Source: Dipteris shenzhenensis
Lineage: Eukaryota; Polypodiophyta; Polypodiopsida; Gleicheniales
Assembly (NCBI GenBank): GCA_047967505.1
Contig: CM106539.1
Reading direction: 5' to 3' (one strand)
DNA length: 64,000 nt
Positions 52,016-62,423 of this stretch are shown in pieces. Made by a program: the position numbers and the translations under genes. Below the pieces are notes generated by a model that was not told the origin of the DNA, ran no database searches, and was given only the letters and a program-made list of their open reading frames with translations. Each line of letters starts with the position of its first letter. Within the stretch, counting starts at the first letter, position 1.

Positions 52016-54659
52016 ATGACCACCGGAAACTCCTTCGAGCATGACCATTCGTCAACGCTCAAAGCAGCCAGAGGTCGAGCTATTCAACTTGATATAACAT
52101 CAAGAAAGATGTCCTTGAGGCCAGCTACATCATCGTGGTTGACCATCGCAGATAGATACAAGCAATGGGTTCGTAATTGCGCGGCTATTTTCTCTAGCCT
52201 TCAAATCTGCGGTGTCTGTGGCATAACCACTCTACTGTCTGCAAACCAAATGATCATTTCTTCGCAAGGCATAGGCATCTCGAGCCACAGTGCCGCACTC
52301 GGAAACATGATACTTTTGGATGCCTGCGAGAATATGGGCATGCAATGACTTACTGGAAATGCCAAAGCTGCACACGAGATGCCCAGCGGAGCAGATACAT
52401 TGTGCGGTTGATGCCACAGTATCTCGGCAGTTGCTTAAAACAAACCACCTCCACACGCAACTGCTAAGCATCATAGATATATCCATTTCAGTTACCACGA
52501 CTGTAAATGCGATTGCTCGTGGCACACTCGATCGAAGGTCACTTCTAGACAATCCTCTAATATCTTGGCGAAACGTCCCACTAAGCTCGGCTCAAGAAAT
52601 TGTGACGAACAAGCTGTCAGGTGTGCTCGCATACAACATCGAGAACAATCCAATATTGCGCAAGTACAATTCTTTAGCAGAGCGTGCGGACATCAAGATG
52701 GGTATGTGCATCTTGAGTCCTCAAACCATTGCAGGTATCTTGGAACTACACGATGAGATAGCTCCCTTCGAGTTAATGTCAATAGCGGAATCTCAGCCTG
52801 AGCTCCTGCTTTTGCAAAACATGGTGGACCCCGCGAACCGTCGCGCCTTTGATGCAAGGGACAAGCATGAGTTTGCCTCCATACAGCTACGGGGTACAGA
52901 AATGCTTTCAGAGAGGGTTGCTTCATTCCACGTCGACGGAGTACCAGCAACTGGCAGTGCGTGCGTTGACATAACCATGGAGTCAGCAGTGTTCCCCTTC
53001 CTGTTCCCTTTCGGACGCGGGCTACTATGATGGCTGCACACAGTTCAGCAACTATGTGAAAATGAGAATATGCACCTTATTCTCTATCTACACGCTCTAC
53101 AAGCCGTACTTGTTGATCATGTTCCAGTTAAAACAGGCAGTGATGATTGCCAATTCAAGCAACTCTACATGCTTGCAACGAGACATCGACCAATATAGGA
53201 AAGCCAACCCTGCCATGACCGATGAAGACGCAATGAGACACGTGCTTCGCTACAACATGCCATCAACAATGCCGGGGTCCCCATCGTGGCATCGACGGCA
53301 ACTGAAGGACCTCATAACGATGGTCGATGCTTGGGGCCTACCAGATTTCTTTCTGACATTCACTGCAGACGAGGTCACCGATACACGGTGGCAAGAAATT
53401 AATGTGATCGAGAGCATCGCAACACATTATAATGTGCAATTCACTTGGAAGGACTATCCTGTTGAATGCGTGGCACTTTTCCACGCACGCTTCCACATGT
53501 TCATGCGCAAGCATTTGCTTTCATCCGACGGTCTGCTTGGCCAAATACAACACCATGTCGTTCGTTATGAGATACAAAACAAGGGCTCCCTACACGCCCA
53601 TGTCATATTGTGGGTCCACCATGATGACCGTCAGCGAATTGCAAATGAGATTGCGGCTTACGTCCCCAGGGACGAGGCCCTGGATCCTCGAAACACAAGG
53701 CTACGAGAACTAGTTCTCAGGAAGCAGTTGCACGTATGTAGGAAAGCGTGCTACGTCAGACCGTCACACCACAGTTGCAAGCACGGCTTCCCTTTCGCAA
53801 CACAGCCAGAATATGAACCCATCCTCGACCCTCTGACGCAACGTTGGTTGTATTACCGGCCGGGAGATGAGCACCGAAACGTCGTCCCTTACCACCCTTC
53901 CGTGTTACTGTTGTGGGGTGCACACATGAACATACAGCGGGTGACAAATTCTTCAATCTCTCACTACCTCCTCAAGTACGCGATGAAATCTGAACCAATG
54001 GGCAAACTAAACATCCGTTCAAAAGATGCCTCGCGTTTGGGGTTGCAACATCTCGACGAAGTAAAGCTGAAACTCATCGCCACAAGCCTCCTATCAAAAC
54101 CAACCTCTCCAACAGAGGCCGCGCTAAACTGCATGCAGATATACCAACAATCACAAGGAGCGAGACCGTTTACTATGTCGACTCCTCGCCACCATCTCTA
54201 AGACAACGCATCATCTCACGAAACAACAACGTCACCCTGCACCCGGTCGACATATACTACGGGAGACCGAGCGTCATCGAGGATAGCACGTTCTACGATT
54301 ACCATAGGCAATATGTGATCCGAAAGCCCAAGGAAACGCAACGTGGAACGGTCGGTCTTGACCTCTTAGGCAACAGGATCGCAAAATGTGAGCGAGTAGT
54401 CAGATTCACTGACTACCACCCTGGACATCAACCAGAGGGGTACTTCTACAATGTGCTCTTGCGAAAACTCAGCTTCAGGAATGAAACGGAGCTCATATCA
54501 CCTGCCAACATAGCTGGATCCTACTTTGTCGAATGCCAAATGCGCGGCCTCATATTGAGCAACGAGGACCTCGAGATGTATGTGACTGAATACACGCAAA
54601 GAAACTTGCTAACGACTGACCACACAGACCAGTTGATCAATATGATATTGCAAAAGTGA
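52016..54659 (+). pseudogene. Helitron H3 Rep protein with frameshifts
   Basis: This is the Rep half of a Helitron Rep-helicase. The frame 52320-53030 ends with SAVFPFLFPFGRG (the LFP-x-G-x-G box); one shift near 53022 leads to YYDGCTQFSNYVKMRICTLF and 53056-54201. There GSPSWHRRQLKDLITMVDAW and DFFLTFTADE are the first Rep block, GSLHAHVILWV carries the HUH motif (H-A-H, 53593-53601), CRKACYVRPSHHSCKHGFPF is the Cys/His box and SHYLLKYAMK has the catalytic Y-x3-Y (53965-53979). A second shift near 54160 leads into the linker FYDYHRQYVI, VVRFTDYHPG and YFYNVLLRKL, ending at 54659. The helicase that should follow is missing. It differs from H1 in HUH and Y2 sequence, so it is a separate family. 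Confidence 0.9.
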
Positions 54660-55511
54660 ATACCTTTATGCGCATGGTTGTGTTGTCGGCTGTGAGAACT
54701 CTCGTGGAATTTGGTCTGAATATGTCTGGATGTGGGCAATGTAGTATGCGCAGCCTCGTTCTCTCAGTCACTCTGGACAACATCACGTATGCTAGGCCAG
54801 GGGCAAACACTCCTCGAAATATGAGCAGCGCTTTGTTGGATATGGTTGCACCTTGGGATTTGTGTCCCGTGATAGCGTATGCTAGGGTTAGTGGAAATGT
54901 GGACTTGTGGAACCATTTTCCATTTATTGCCTTTCGCTGATGCTTTGAGCGTCGTAATGTGAGCACGGCCGCTATTGTGTCCACGACAATAGTGATACCG
55001 TTGATTTCTCCCCTGCTAGTTGCATTGATGCTCTTGATTTTGCACATTGCTCCATTTGCGGCACCTATTGCGAGTCGATGTTTTCCGTTATCATTGCCTT
55101 CGCCCCCACGCAAATTTTTCCTATCTCGTTGAAGCTTTTGTCCTCCAACCATTCTTTGAGAGCTGGTTCGCTCGCGGCGTTACTGTGTATTTGAACATGC
55201 ACAATCATCTCGGGAGTGTTGAATTTCTCCACAAGCTCATCGTTGAAGGTAGCCCACTTTAAATTTGTCACATAGCATGTTGTAACCACACATTCGTGTG
55301 GGGAACGCTTCCTCCAAAAATTCTGAGACCAAGGAACATGTCGTACATTGTGTTTAACAAATTGCACATTGCATTTGGCAAATAAAAATTTACCTTGTAA
55401 ATAGGACTTTGCATTCAATAAATAGCGCTTTGATGAGGCAAAGAGATAAGGGTGCCACATCAACATTGCATTTGGCACATTGAACTTTCTTTTGAAAATA
55501 GGCCTTTGCAT
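54637..55511 (-). pseudogene. Helitron PIF1 helicase C-terminal part, inverted to H3 Rep
   Basis: On -, the frame from about 55320 has TCYVTNLKWATFNDELVEKF and GKICVGAKAMITENIDS, then, after a shift, GAANGAMCKIKSINATSRGE, LAYAITGHKSQGATISNKAL (motif V) and LAYVMLSRVTERTRLRIL (motif VI), ending at 54637. This is the last third of a Helitron PIF1 helicase. It lies tail to tail with the Rep frame that stops at 54659 on +, overlapping by some 20 bases, so an inversion or insertion joined the two. Walker motifs would lie right of 55500 and are not found. Confidence 0.85.
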
Positions 55512-56209
55512 GCAACAAATAGCACTTTGCTGAGTTGAGAGACAAAGGTGCTATATTAAGCAATAGAAGGAGGGCTTAACTCAAAATTACCCCTTACCAT
55601 TCAAAAAATCCAACATCAGCTATTGCACTTCAAAATCCTTACAGAGCCACCAAGAAGCATCACACATGAATGGATTCTTTGATGACCACACATCCTGCAA
55701 ACTTTACTGAAGAGATCTGAATGTGATGGAAGTAGCTTCATATACAAACTTGGCTACGCAAGACCTCCATGCTACATGAACTATGTAACCCTTATCTCTA
55801 GGATGAACAACTATATACTTTAAACATCTTCTTGGATCTTCAAGGTGAGTCACTTCCTAATTGTTGCTAGACCTAAAAGCTACAAATAGATTCACCTTCA
55901 TCAAGGGAAGAAGTAGTATTAACAAGCAGCTCCTTTCGAAAGATGTAGAGTAACCAATATCCTACACTGAAATAGAACGTTGTTCTCATTTCTGCTAGCA
56001 CCTCATCTGTTTGTAGCCTACTATAATGGCTATGAATTTGTGCTCGAAGAAGTCAAACATTTTAGGTTTACCAAAAATTGAAGGAGAATCAATGTTGGTT
56101 GAAGTTAGAAAATCCAATGATCAACACGAACTTGCATTGCACTTTGAGAAACAACCAGTGTCAACTTACCGATGTGGGTAAGTGTGTAAGCGCGGGGTAG
56201 TTGATCAAG
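55512..56209. other. Unassigned region
   Basis: AT-rich, without motif-bearing frames. Near 55370-55520 the strings TTGCATTTGGCA and CCTTTGCATGCAA recur in a degenerate pattern. Confidence 0.35.
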
Positions 56210-56458
56210 GTATTTTCTTTGCTATAGCCACCAAGAAACAACATTTTGAGCTTAAATGCCTCGAAAATTGTAGATCAAGGTGTTTTCTGTGCCATCGCCA
56301 AGAAACAACACTTTGAGCTTAAATGCCTCAAAAATTGTAGATCCAAGAAACAACACTTTGAGCTTAAAGGCCTCAAAAATTGTAGATCATGGTGTTTTCT
56401 TTGCCATCGCCAAGAAACAACACTTTGAGCTTAAATGTCTCAAAAATTGTAGATCCAA
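56210..56458. repeat. 45/67-base minisatellite
   Basis: Four copies of a core starting AAGAAACAACACTTTGAGCT begin at 56233, 56300, 56345 and 56412. Spacing alternates 67, 45, 67 since a 22-base spacer (GGTGTTTTCTTTGCCATCGC region) is missing once. Frames across it code only for repeat peptide. Confidence 0.9.
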
Positions 56459-57030
56459 ACATCATGGCCACCTAAAGACGGAGGATTAATCGTTAGAAAA
56501 AACTTACTTTGTCCTACCAAGGGCAAAAATTCTCATCTTGGTTACACTCACCCCTATAGGCTGTGATGAACAGGATGAGAGGATGCCCTCTTCTCTTGAC
56601 AGGACTTCTTAATAGCTCCAATGATACATGGCAAATTCGATGGCCATTAGGGAGGTATGCCTTATTCAATCAACTTAGTTGGGGGCTAGTGGTAACATGA
56701 TAGTTGCAAAAGTAAAAATAGGGGGCTACATATAACTCCCTCGAGCTTACCTCTTGAGTTGTTCCTTCCTCTTTTGGTACCTCCACTATCATAATAGAGC
56801 AATGAAGCTCCACAAAAAAATTGCATCTCTATGTCATAGCATAGACCCTTAATAGTGCCTTGAATAATGATTACAAAAGCTCTCCCAAGATTGAATTGCC
56901 TCCTTCATCCACAACTCCTTTTGCCCCCCTCTTTTTCCTCCTCCTCGCATTAGTAGCCTACTATCCATGAAGTTTATGTTCTACTCTCTCCCTTTATTCC
57001 CTTGCTTAGCTCTAGCTACCCACCCTTGTC

Positions 57031-57048
57031 TGTGTGTGTGTGTGTGTG
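57031..57048. repeat. (TG)9 microsatellite
   Basis: Nine TG units. Confidence 0.9.
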
Positions 57049-57510
57049 CATGTGCATCCAATTGTTTGCCTACACATACATGGGCCCACACCCCATGAGG
57101 GTCACCATGCCCCCCATGGGGGAGAGTCCATGGTGCCCACCAAATGCATAAGTAGAGATAGGGAGTGTTACTATACCTCTCATTGTCACCACAAGTCTTT
57201 AATTCCACACTTATTTGTTAGAAGGAGATGAACAAATGATTTGTCACCATTATACAAGATTATACCATTTAAGTAGAGGTCTCATAAATGTTTCATGGAA
57301 AGAAAAGGTTATATCCAAGAAGATCCTTTGATGAGTGGCAATAACCCTTCTTAAGATTTGTTTCGATGTGTAGGAAACTCATCAATCAATTAAGATTTTC
57401 TTCCACGTGTAGGAAACTCATGAGTCAATATAACTCTATATTTCTTGGGATATTGCCTTAGGAATGGAAAAGGGATTGTATCTCATAGAAAAGAAAAATG
57501 TGTCATGAAT

Positions 57511-57661
57511 ACTCCCTTGTCCATCCCCCTAGTGTGTGCATTTTCAAGATCATATAAACCAACACATTTGCCTTCACTTCTTCAGGTTCAACACTCCCTT
57601 GTCCACCCCACTAGTGTGTGTGTTTTCAAGATCATATAAACCAACACATTTGCCTTCACTT
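57511..57661. repeat. 82-base tandem duplication
   Basis: About 69 bases from ACTCCCTTGTCCA to TTTGCCTTCACTT occur at 57511-57579 and again at 57593-57661, with about five differences. Confidence 0.85.
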
Positions 57662-58404
57662 ATTGAAACAAAAACACTATAAAACTTGCCTCAACATGTG
57701 GGGACTGCACTTTACACACATGATGCTAAGGATTGAACTATTTGATACGATTGTAATATGTTGCACATGATATTGAAGGAGCTTTACTTGCCTGCATCCA
57801 TCCAAAAAAAAGATATATGAGAACAATAATCTTTTGGTCATTAGGGGAGAAATGGGGTCTCAAAAGGGCCTCCAATTAGTGTTTCCTAATTTCAAGGGAT
57901 TAGACAGGGATTTGAGGTGTACCAATGAGAGTGCTAGAAGGTATGGGGCAATGGTATGTTGAGGTGGAGGATGGGTAGGCCTATAGAGAGCCCCTATTAG
58001 TTGTTCCCCTTACACTAGGGACCGCCCAAACCATCCCCCTCCCCTCCCCCCCTTAACCTATGTTTGACCCTCCTCCCATGTGCACCTCCCCCACATGAAC
58101 CCAAATCTGCTTTGAATGAGCATATGGGCCCTTTGTGGCGAGTTTCCCTCTTTCTAGGTCAAAGGTCCACATAAGCTTCCCAAGAGTAAGTGAGGTGATA
58201 TCTTGCATGAGTGGAAGGGCTGCATATTGTTTGGGAAGAAAGGATGGCTTGCAAAGGTGCAATATGTCGACATGGGAAAGGATATGCGGCTACCTCCATT
58301 ATTCATCACACTTTAAGCCTTTCTCTATCTATGTACCTTTTTCACCTGTAAGTGTAATTAGTCCATTTGGAAATTTTGTGTTTGGTTTCTAAGAGCTCTT
58401 ATTC

Positions 58405-59489
58405 ATGGGAGACATTTTCCCTTCGGACTTCGAGGAGTGGGAACCAGTTGAGTCATTCATAGGCAAGTTCATTGTGATTCATGAGGATTTAGGTAAGCAA
58501 ATGCATGCTGAGGAGAAGTCGGCCTCCTTGCGAAGGAAGAGTGTGTATTGGTATAATGCAACATACATCACTCCAAGGACATCATCAAGCTATGGCGGTT
58601 TGCAAAGCATTGGACCACCATGACTTCAAGACATGGATTGTAGCATTGTGGACTCCAAGACATTGCCATTGTACAAGGACAAGATTGCAAAGGATGTGGG
58701 CATGGCCATGAAATTCACTTTTGGATCCAAATGGGCAAGATTATCTTGGTTTATGCCGATACACATTTTTGCTTCTTGTTTTCAAAATATACATATGCAT
58801 AGAACAAAAACTATGTGGTCCTGCAAGCGTGTAGATGAAAATGCTCTTGAAGATTTACTTGGGATGAATTGGGGAACGAGGTCAAATGAACAAAAGGGTC
58901 CTTGTCTCCCCTCATCATTGATGGAGAAGAGTATGTGTTCCTCCATGACATAGAGGTTCTTTTTGGACTACAAGAGGAGTAGGCACTCGGAGTCCTATCT
59001 GGGTTTGATGTTGATGCAAGTGTTAAAGATCCCAAGATTTTAGGTTCCAAAGACCAGACAATGGAAAACTTTCTCTTGACGCCGCTGGTTTAATTGAGGG
59101 ATGCAAACATGTCAATATATGATGCACAATCCTCTCGTGCAAAAGCTTCCACCTCCAAGATAGAATAGAAGAAAGCTTCCACCTCTCAGATGGAACACTA
59201 CACAGCACCTGGATCCATCATCATTGCAAAAGAGGAAGGGATAGAAGCCGGCGACGCTGTAGTGGTAAGTTCGAACAACTGTTTTGTCTTTTTATGGTCT
59301 TCTAGTATAATTTGTTTTGTTGGTCTTCTACTATTCGTTGTATTAATGCAGGAGGCATTCGAGGTCGATGAATTCTCATCTCGATGGGGGAATGTTCGCA
59401 GTGCATTTGGGGGAGATCATTGTTTAGTCCATTACCTCGGTGAAGTGGCAGAACACCTCGTGGTCTTCCACAAGAAATTCTCACCTTGA
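58405..59489 (+). other. Possible unrecognised gene remnant on +
   Basis: Frames at 58405-58623 (GDIFPSDFEEWEPVESFIGK) and 58633-58953 (KIAKDVGMAMKFTFGSKWAR) look protein-like but belong to no family I know. A GTGGTAAGTT at 59265-59274 and a TTAATGCAG|GAG at 59343-59354 would define an intron of about 82 bases, joining GIEAGDAVV to EAFEVDEFSSRWGNVRSAFG. Stops before 59190 break the left part. It may be a decayed host gene or transposon gene. Confidence 0.3.
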
Positions 59490-59666
59490 GGGCCTACGGA
59501 GCTCTTGATGAATTTACAATATTTATTCCATTGTATTTTTTGATGTTATGGTTTAACATATTTGTTCCATCCTTTTAATTGTGTTAAACTAATGCATTTC
59601 TAGCCAATTTATTATGCTTTTCACCTTGGGAGTTCTGATGATTATTTCTATCAAATTCAGGTGGAC

Positions 59667-59852
59667 TTCACCATGCCATAAAAGGAAAAAGTGTTTGGGA
59701 CGTCGCAAGGAGCTCAAAATGCCCAAAAACCCGCCATGGTGTGAATTTGGGCCCTCTAGCCCTCGCAAAATGCCCAAATTCATGTCGTGGCGGGTTTTGG
59801 GCATTCTGGGCTCCTTCATCCTGAACACTTTTGCCTTCTGCAACATGATGAA
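59667..59852. repeat. Foldback element, copy 1
   Basis: The left arm 59667-59751 and right arm 59772-59852 are inverted repeats (for example GCCCAAAAACCCGCCATGG against CGTGGCGGGTTTTGGGC), leaving a loop of about 20 bases. Matches run over about 80 bases with scattered differences. No coding potential. This is a MITE-like or hairpin-RNA-like structure. Confidence 0.85.
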
Positions 59853-60080
59853 ATTTTGCCTCGATTTAATAGAAACTGACATTTTTAACCATGAAAACAC
59901 ATTCAATCTGTAATGTAATAAAATGATGTATAATCCCAACATCTTTCATGTCAAAGACTATCTATTAATTTTGATTTCATTTCTTTGTTTTTCACTTTTG
60001 AGGGTAAATTCAAAGCCAATTTAATGCTATTTAACAATTTAAGGCTCTGTTATCATCAGTTTTGTCAATTCTTGGAGGAA

Positions 60081-60265
60081 TTTCACCGTGGTGTAGAAGA
60101 CAAAAGTGTCTGGGACATCGCAAGGAGCCCAGAAAGCCTAAAATGCAAATTGGGCATTTTGGGAGGCTGGGCCAAGAATGCCCAAATTCACTCTATGGTA
60201 GGTTTTGGGCTTTTTGGACTGCTTGCAGCGTCCTGACACTTTTGTCTTCTACAAGGAGAATTTAC
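60081..60265. repeat. Foldback element, copy 2
   Basis: Related to copy 1 (GACAAAAGTGTCTGGGACAT against AAAGTGTTTGGGACGTCGCA). The arms 60081-60162 and 60172-60265 pair, with GTAGAAGACAAAAGTGTC against GACACTTTTGTCTTCTAC at the base. The left arm lacks about 12 bases in its inner part. Confidence 0.85.
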
Positions 60266-61589
60266 TCAACAGTGCGATAATTTACAAAATCTAGATATAT
60301 TTTATTAAAAAAGATCGCACTTTGGGCCTCAGATACAACAATGTGCCTTCAAGGGCAGGTGGTAGTCTATGTCCTAAGGGTGGGCTCTAAGATATTCTAT
60401 GGCTTCAAGTTTGGGTCCATCCGTAGCCACTTTGCTAGAGCCATGTCCTTGTCGATGACCATGTCAAGCTTTGCGTGGATGGTTCGTGTCCTCAATCAAA
60501 GAGGTCGTGACTTGCTCTACAGCCTCCTGGAGCACCCCCATAGCTCCTGTGCTAAAGCATACATCGGCCTTGATGTTAGAATTTGAGCATGAGAAAGAGC
60601 AAGCAAGAAAATAGGCAATGGCAAGTACATTTTCATTCATGAGTAGAGTTACATATAGTGGAAGCCCCTGAGTAGGTGGCTCTAGATCCATGATTATCTC
60701 CCTGATTGTCTCCATCAGTAACACCCCCAAGTCCTCCATCAAACTGGCCACCAAGTCCCTAACTTATCTCAATCACATTTAGATGGGTGACACCTAACTG
60801 ATAAGTCACTTGACACAGCTACCATGGTGCTCACTAGCACTCACACCATGTCCTACACAAGCACTAGCACATTGGCACACACACACCACATGACCATGTC
60901 CATAAGTGTGTCCCCTAAACATCAATTTATCCAACACTTGACCCCTATGCTATTTCTCATACAACACGTTGGAAAGGAGCACACGAGATCAGGTTGTCAG
61001 TGCTCTTCTGCACCAACTGTCTGATCTCCCTTAGGGCCCTCACTCTTGGTTTGCTTTGTATGGCTTTCTAACTTTTGGTGGAAGCCATATAAGTATGGCT
61101 CCATGGCCTCATGTGTGATTTGAAGTTCTTGCGCTGCTCTTCTCTACATATCCTCCTCTGAATCCTCCTCTCATGGCCAACATGAGCTTGCACCTTTCTT
61201 TAGGTCCTTGTGATATGGCTTCCTCGACATCTACTTTGTCCTGACCCTAAGCTTCAGGTGGTGGCATGGGCACAAGAACTATGTTGATGATGGGTTGTAG
61301 AATCGAGACATGCATGATGGTACTCTTTCTTGCAGTTTGCTTTCCAAGAATCCTGTCCAAAAGCTTCTCAATATAGGGGAGGTTCTCAAAAAACATTATG
61401 CTCATTTGGAGCTCATTTGGGGGAGACATGGGCGTCCTCTCACATGGAAGGGTGGTTTGTCTTTCAGGGGGATGGGAAGTGTGCTGCTCTGGTCATGGGG
61501 AGGAGATCTCAAAGCAACTTTGTCATGGTTATCAGAGGAGGTCGTCCTGAAGTACTCATCAATAAATGAATCTCTGGGGCCCTCTTGGG
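60266..61589. other. Unassigned region
   Basis: Frames on both strands (for example 60754 to 60464 on -) lack motifs. No RNA gene or repeat was seen. Confidence 0.4.
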
Positions 61590-61905
61590 AGTTTAGGGTT
61601 GGCTCACGGGATTTTGGGGAGGGCTCACGGGAGTTGTTGGAGGGCTCACGCTCTTGGGACTTGGGGGAGGGCTCACGGGTAGGGGAGGGCTCATGGGTAG
61701 GGGAGGGCTCACAAGGAGGGGAAGGCTCACGAGACTTGGGGGAGGGCTCACAGAAGTCTGTGGAGGGCTCACGGGACATGGGGAGGGCTCACGAGAGTCA
61801 GGGGAGGGCTCATAGGACCTAGGGGAGGGATCACACTCTTGGAAGGTGGGGGAGGGCTCACAAGAGTTGGGGGAGTAGTGATGGGATTTAGGGATGGGCT
61901 CATGA
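61590..61905. repeat. GAGGGCTCAC minisatellite
   Basis: The string GGGGAGGGCTCACGGGA and close variants recur a dozen or more times with an irregular spacing of about 15-30 bases, starting near 61600. The minus strand reads as EPSPKSREPSP-type repeats, which I take as a result of the repeat, not a protein. Confidence 0.85.
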
Positions 61906-62423
61906 GAGTGCTAATGAGAGGTGCCAGTAGACCTCGAGAGGTTCATGTGCGTAGATGCCATGGAGCTAGAGGAAGAAGGGTGGAGGGGGCATTATGTGGG
62001 TCTGGTAGTGTTCTTGACTTGTGCCATCAAATAAGGAGAGTTAGGGTTTTTAAAAACATTTTATATAGGCCCATTGTCTTTTTGGACCCCTTTTAATTAC
62101 GTTTAGGGTTCTACCCTAATCCCCTATCCCAAACCCTCCAACCCCCTCCCTTCGCCCCCCCTCCCCTGCCGTCGCCCCCATCCCCCCCCCCCTCATCCTA
62201 CCCCCACCTTCCCCAACCTCCTTGCCCAGATTCCAAGAGTGAGTACACAAAGTGTGGTCAAAATAAGCAAGATATTCATTTCATAATTGTATACCATTAC
62301 ACCATAGCTTTTGTTTCTGGTTGGACCCATCTGCTCCCTTCTCTCACTCTAGCTTATGATGAATGTGCAACTCCTCCTTGACTCCCTATTATTCTTTGAT
62401 ACAATTTGAACTGCTTTTGCAAG
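61906..62423. other. Unassigned region with C-rich tract
   Basis: C-rich sequence at 62100-62220 (runs of up to ten C) follows TTTAGGGTT-like strings near 62041-62045 and 62102-62110. No gene is seen. Confidence 0.35.

Larger units (their letters stand above)
56459..58404. other. Unassigned region with short duplications
   Basis: No protein motif is seen. A GTGTAGGAAACTCAT string is doubled at about 57369 and 57411, and larger repeats are listed separately. Confidence 0.35.

Noticed and set aside
54656-54940. + strand frame of 94 codons
   Set aside because: It is antisense to the PIF1 helicase tail, which has clear motifs V and VI.
61402-61779. Minus-strand EPSPKSR repeat protein
   Set aside because: The repeat peptide follows from the GAGGGCTCAC minisatellite; irregular unit lengths and no surrounding gene structure.
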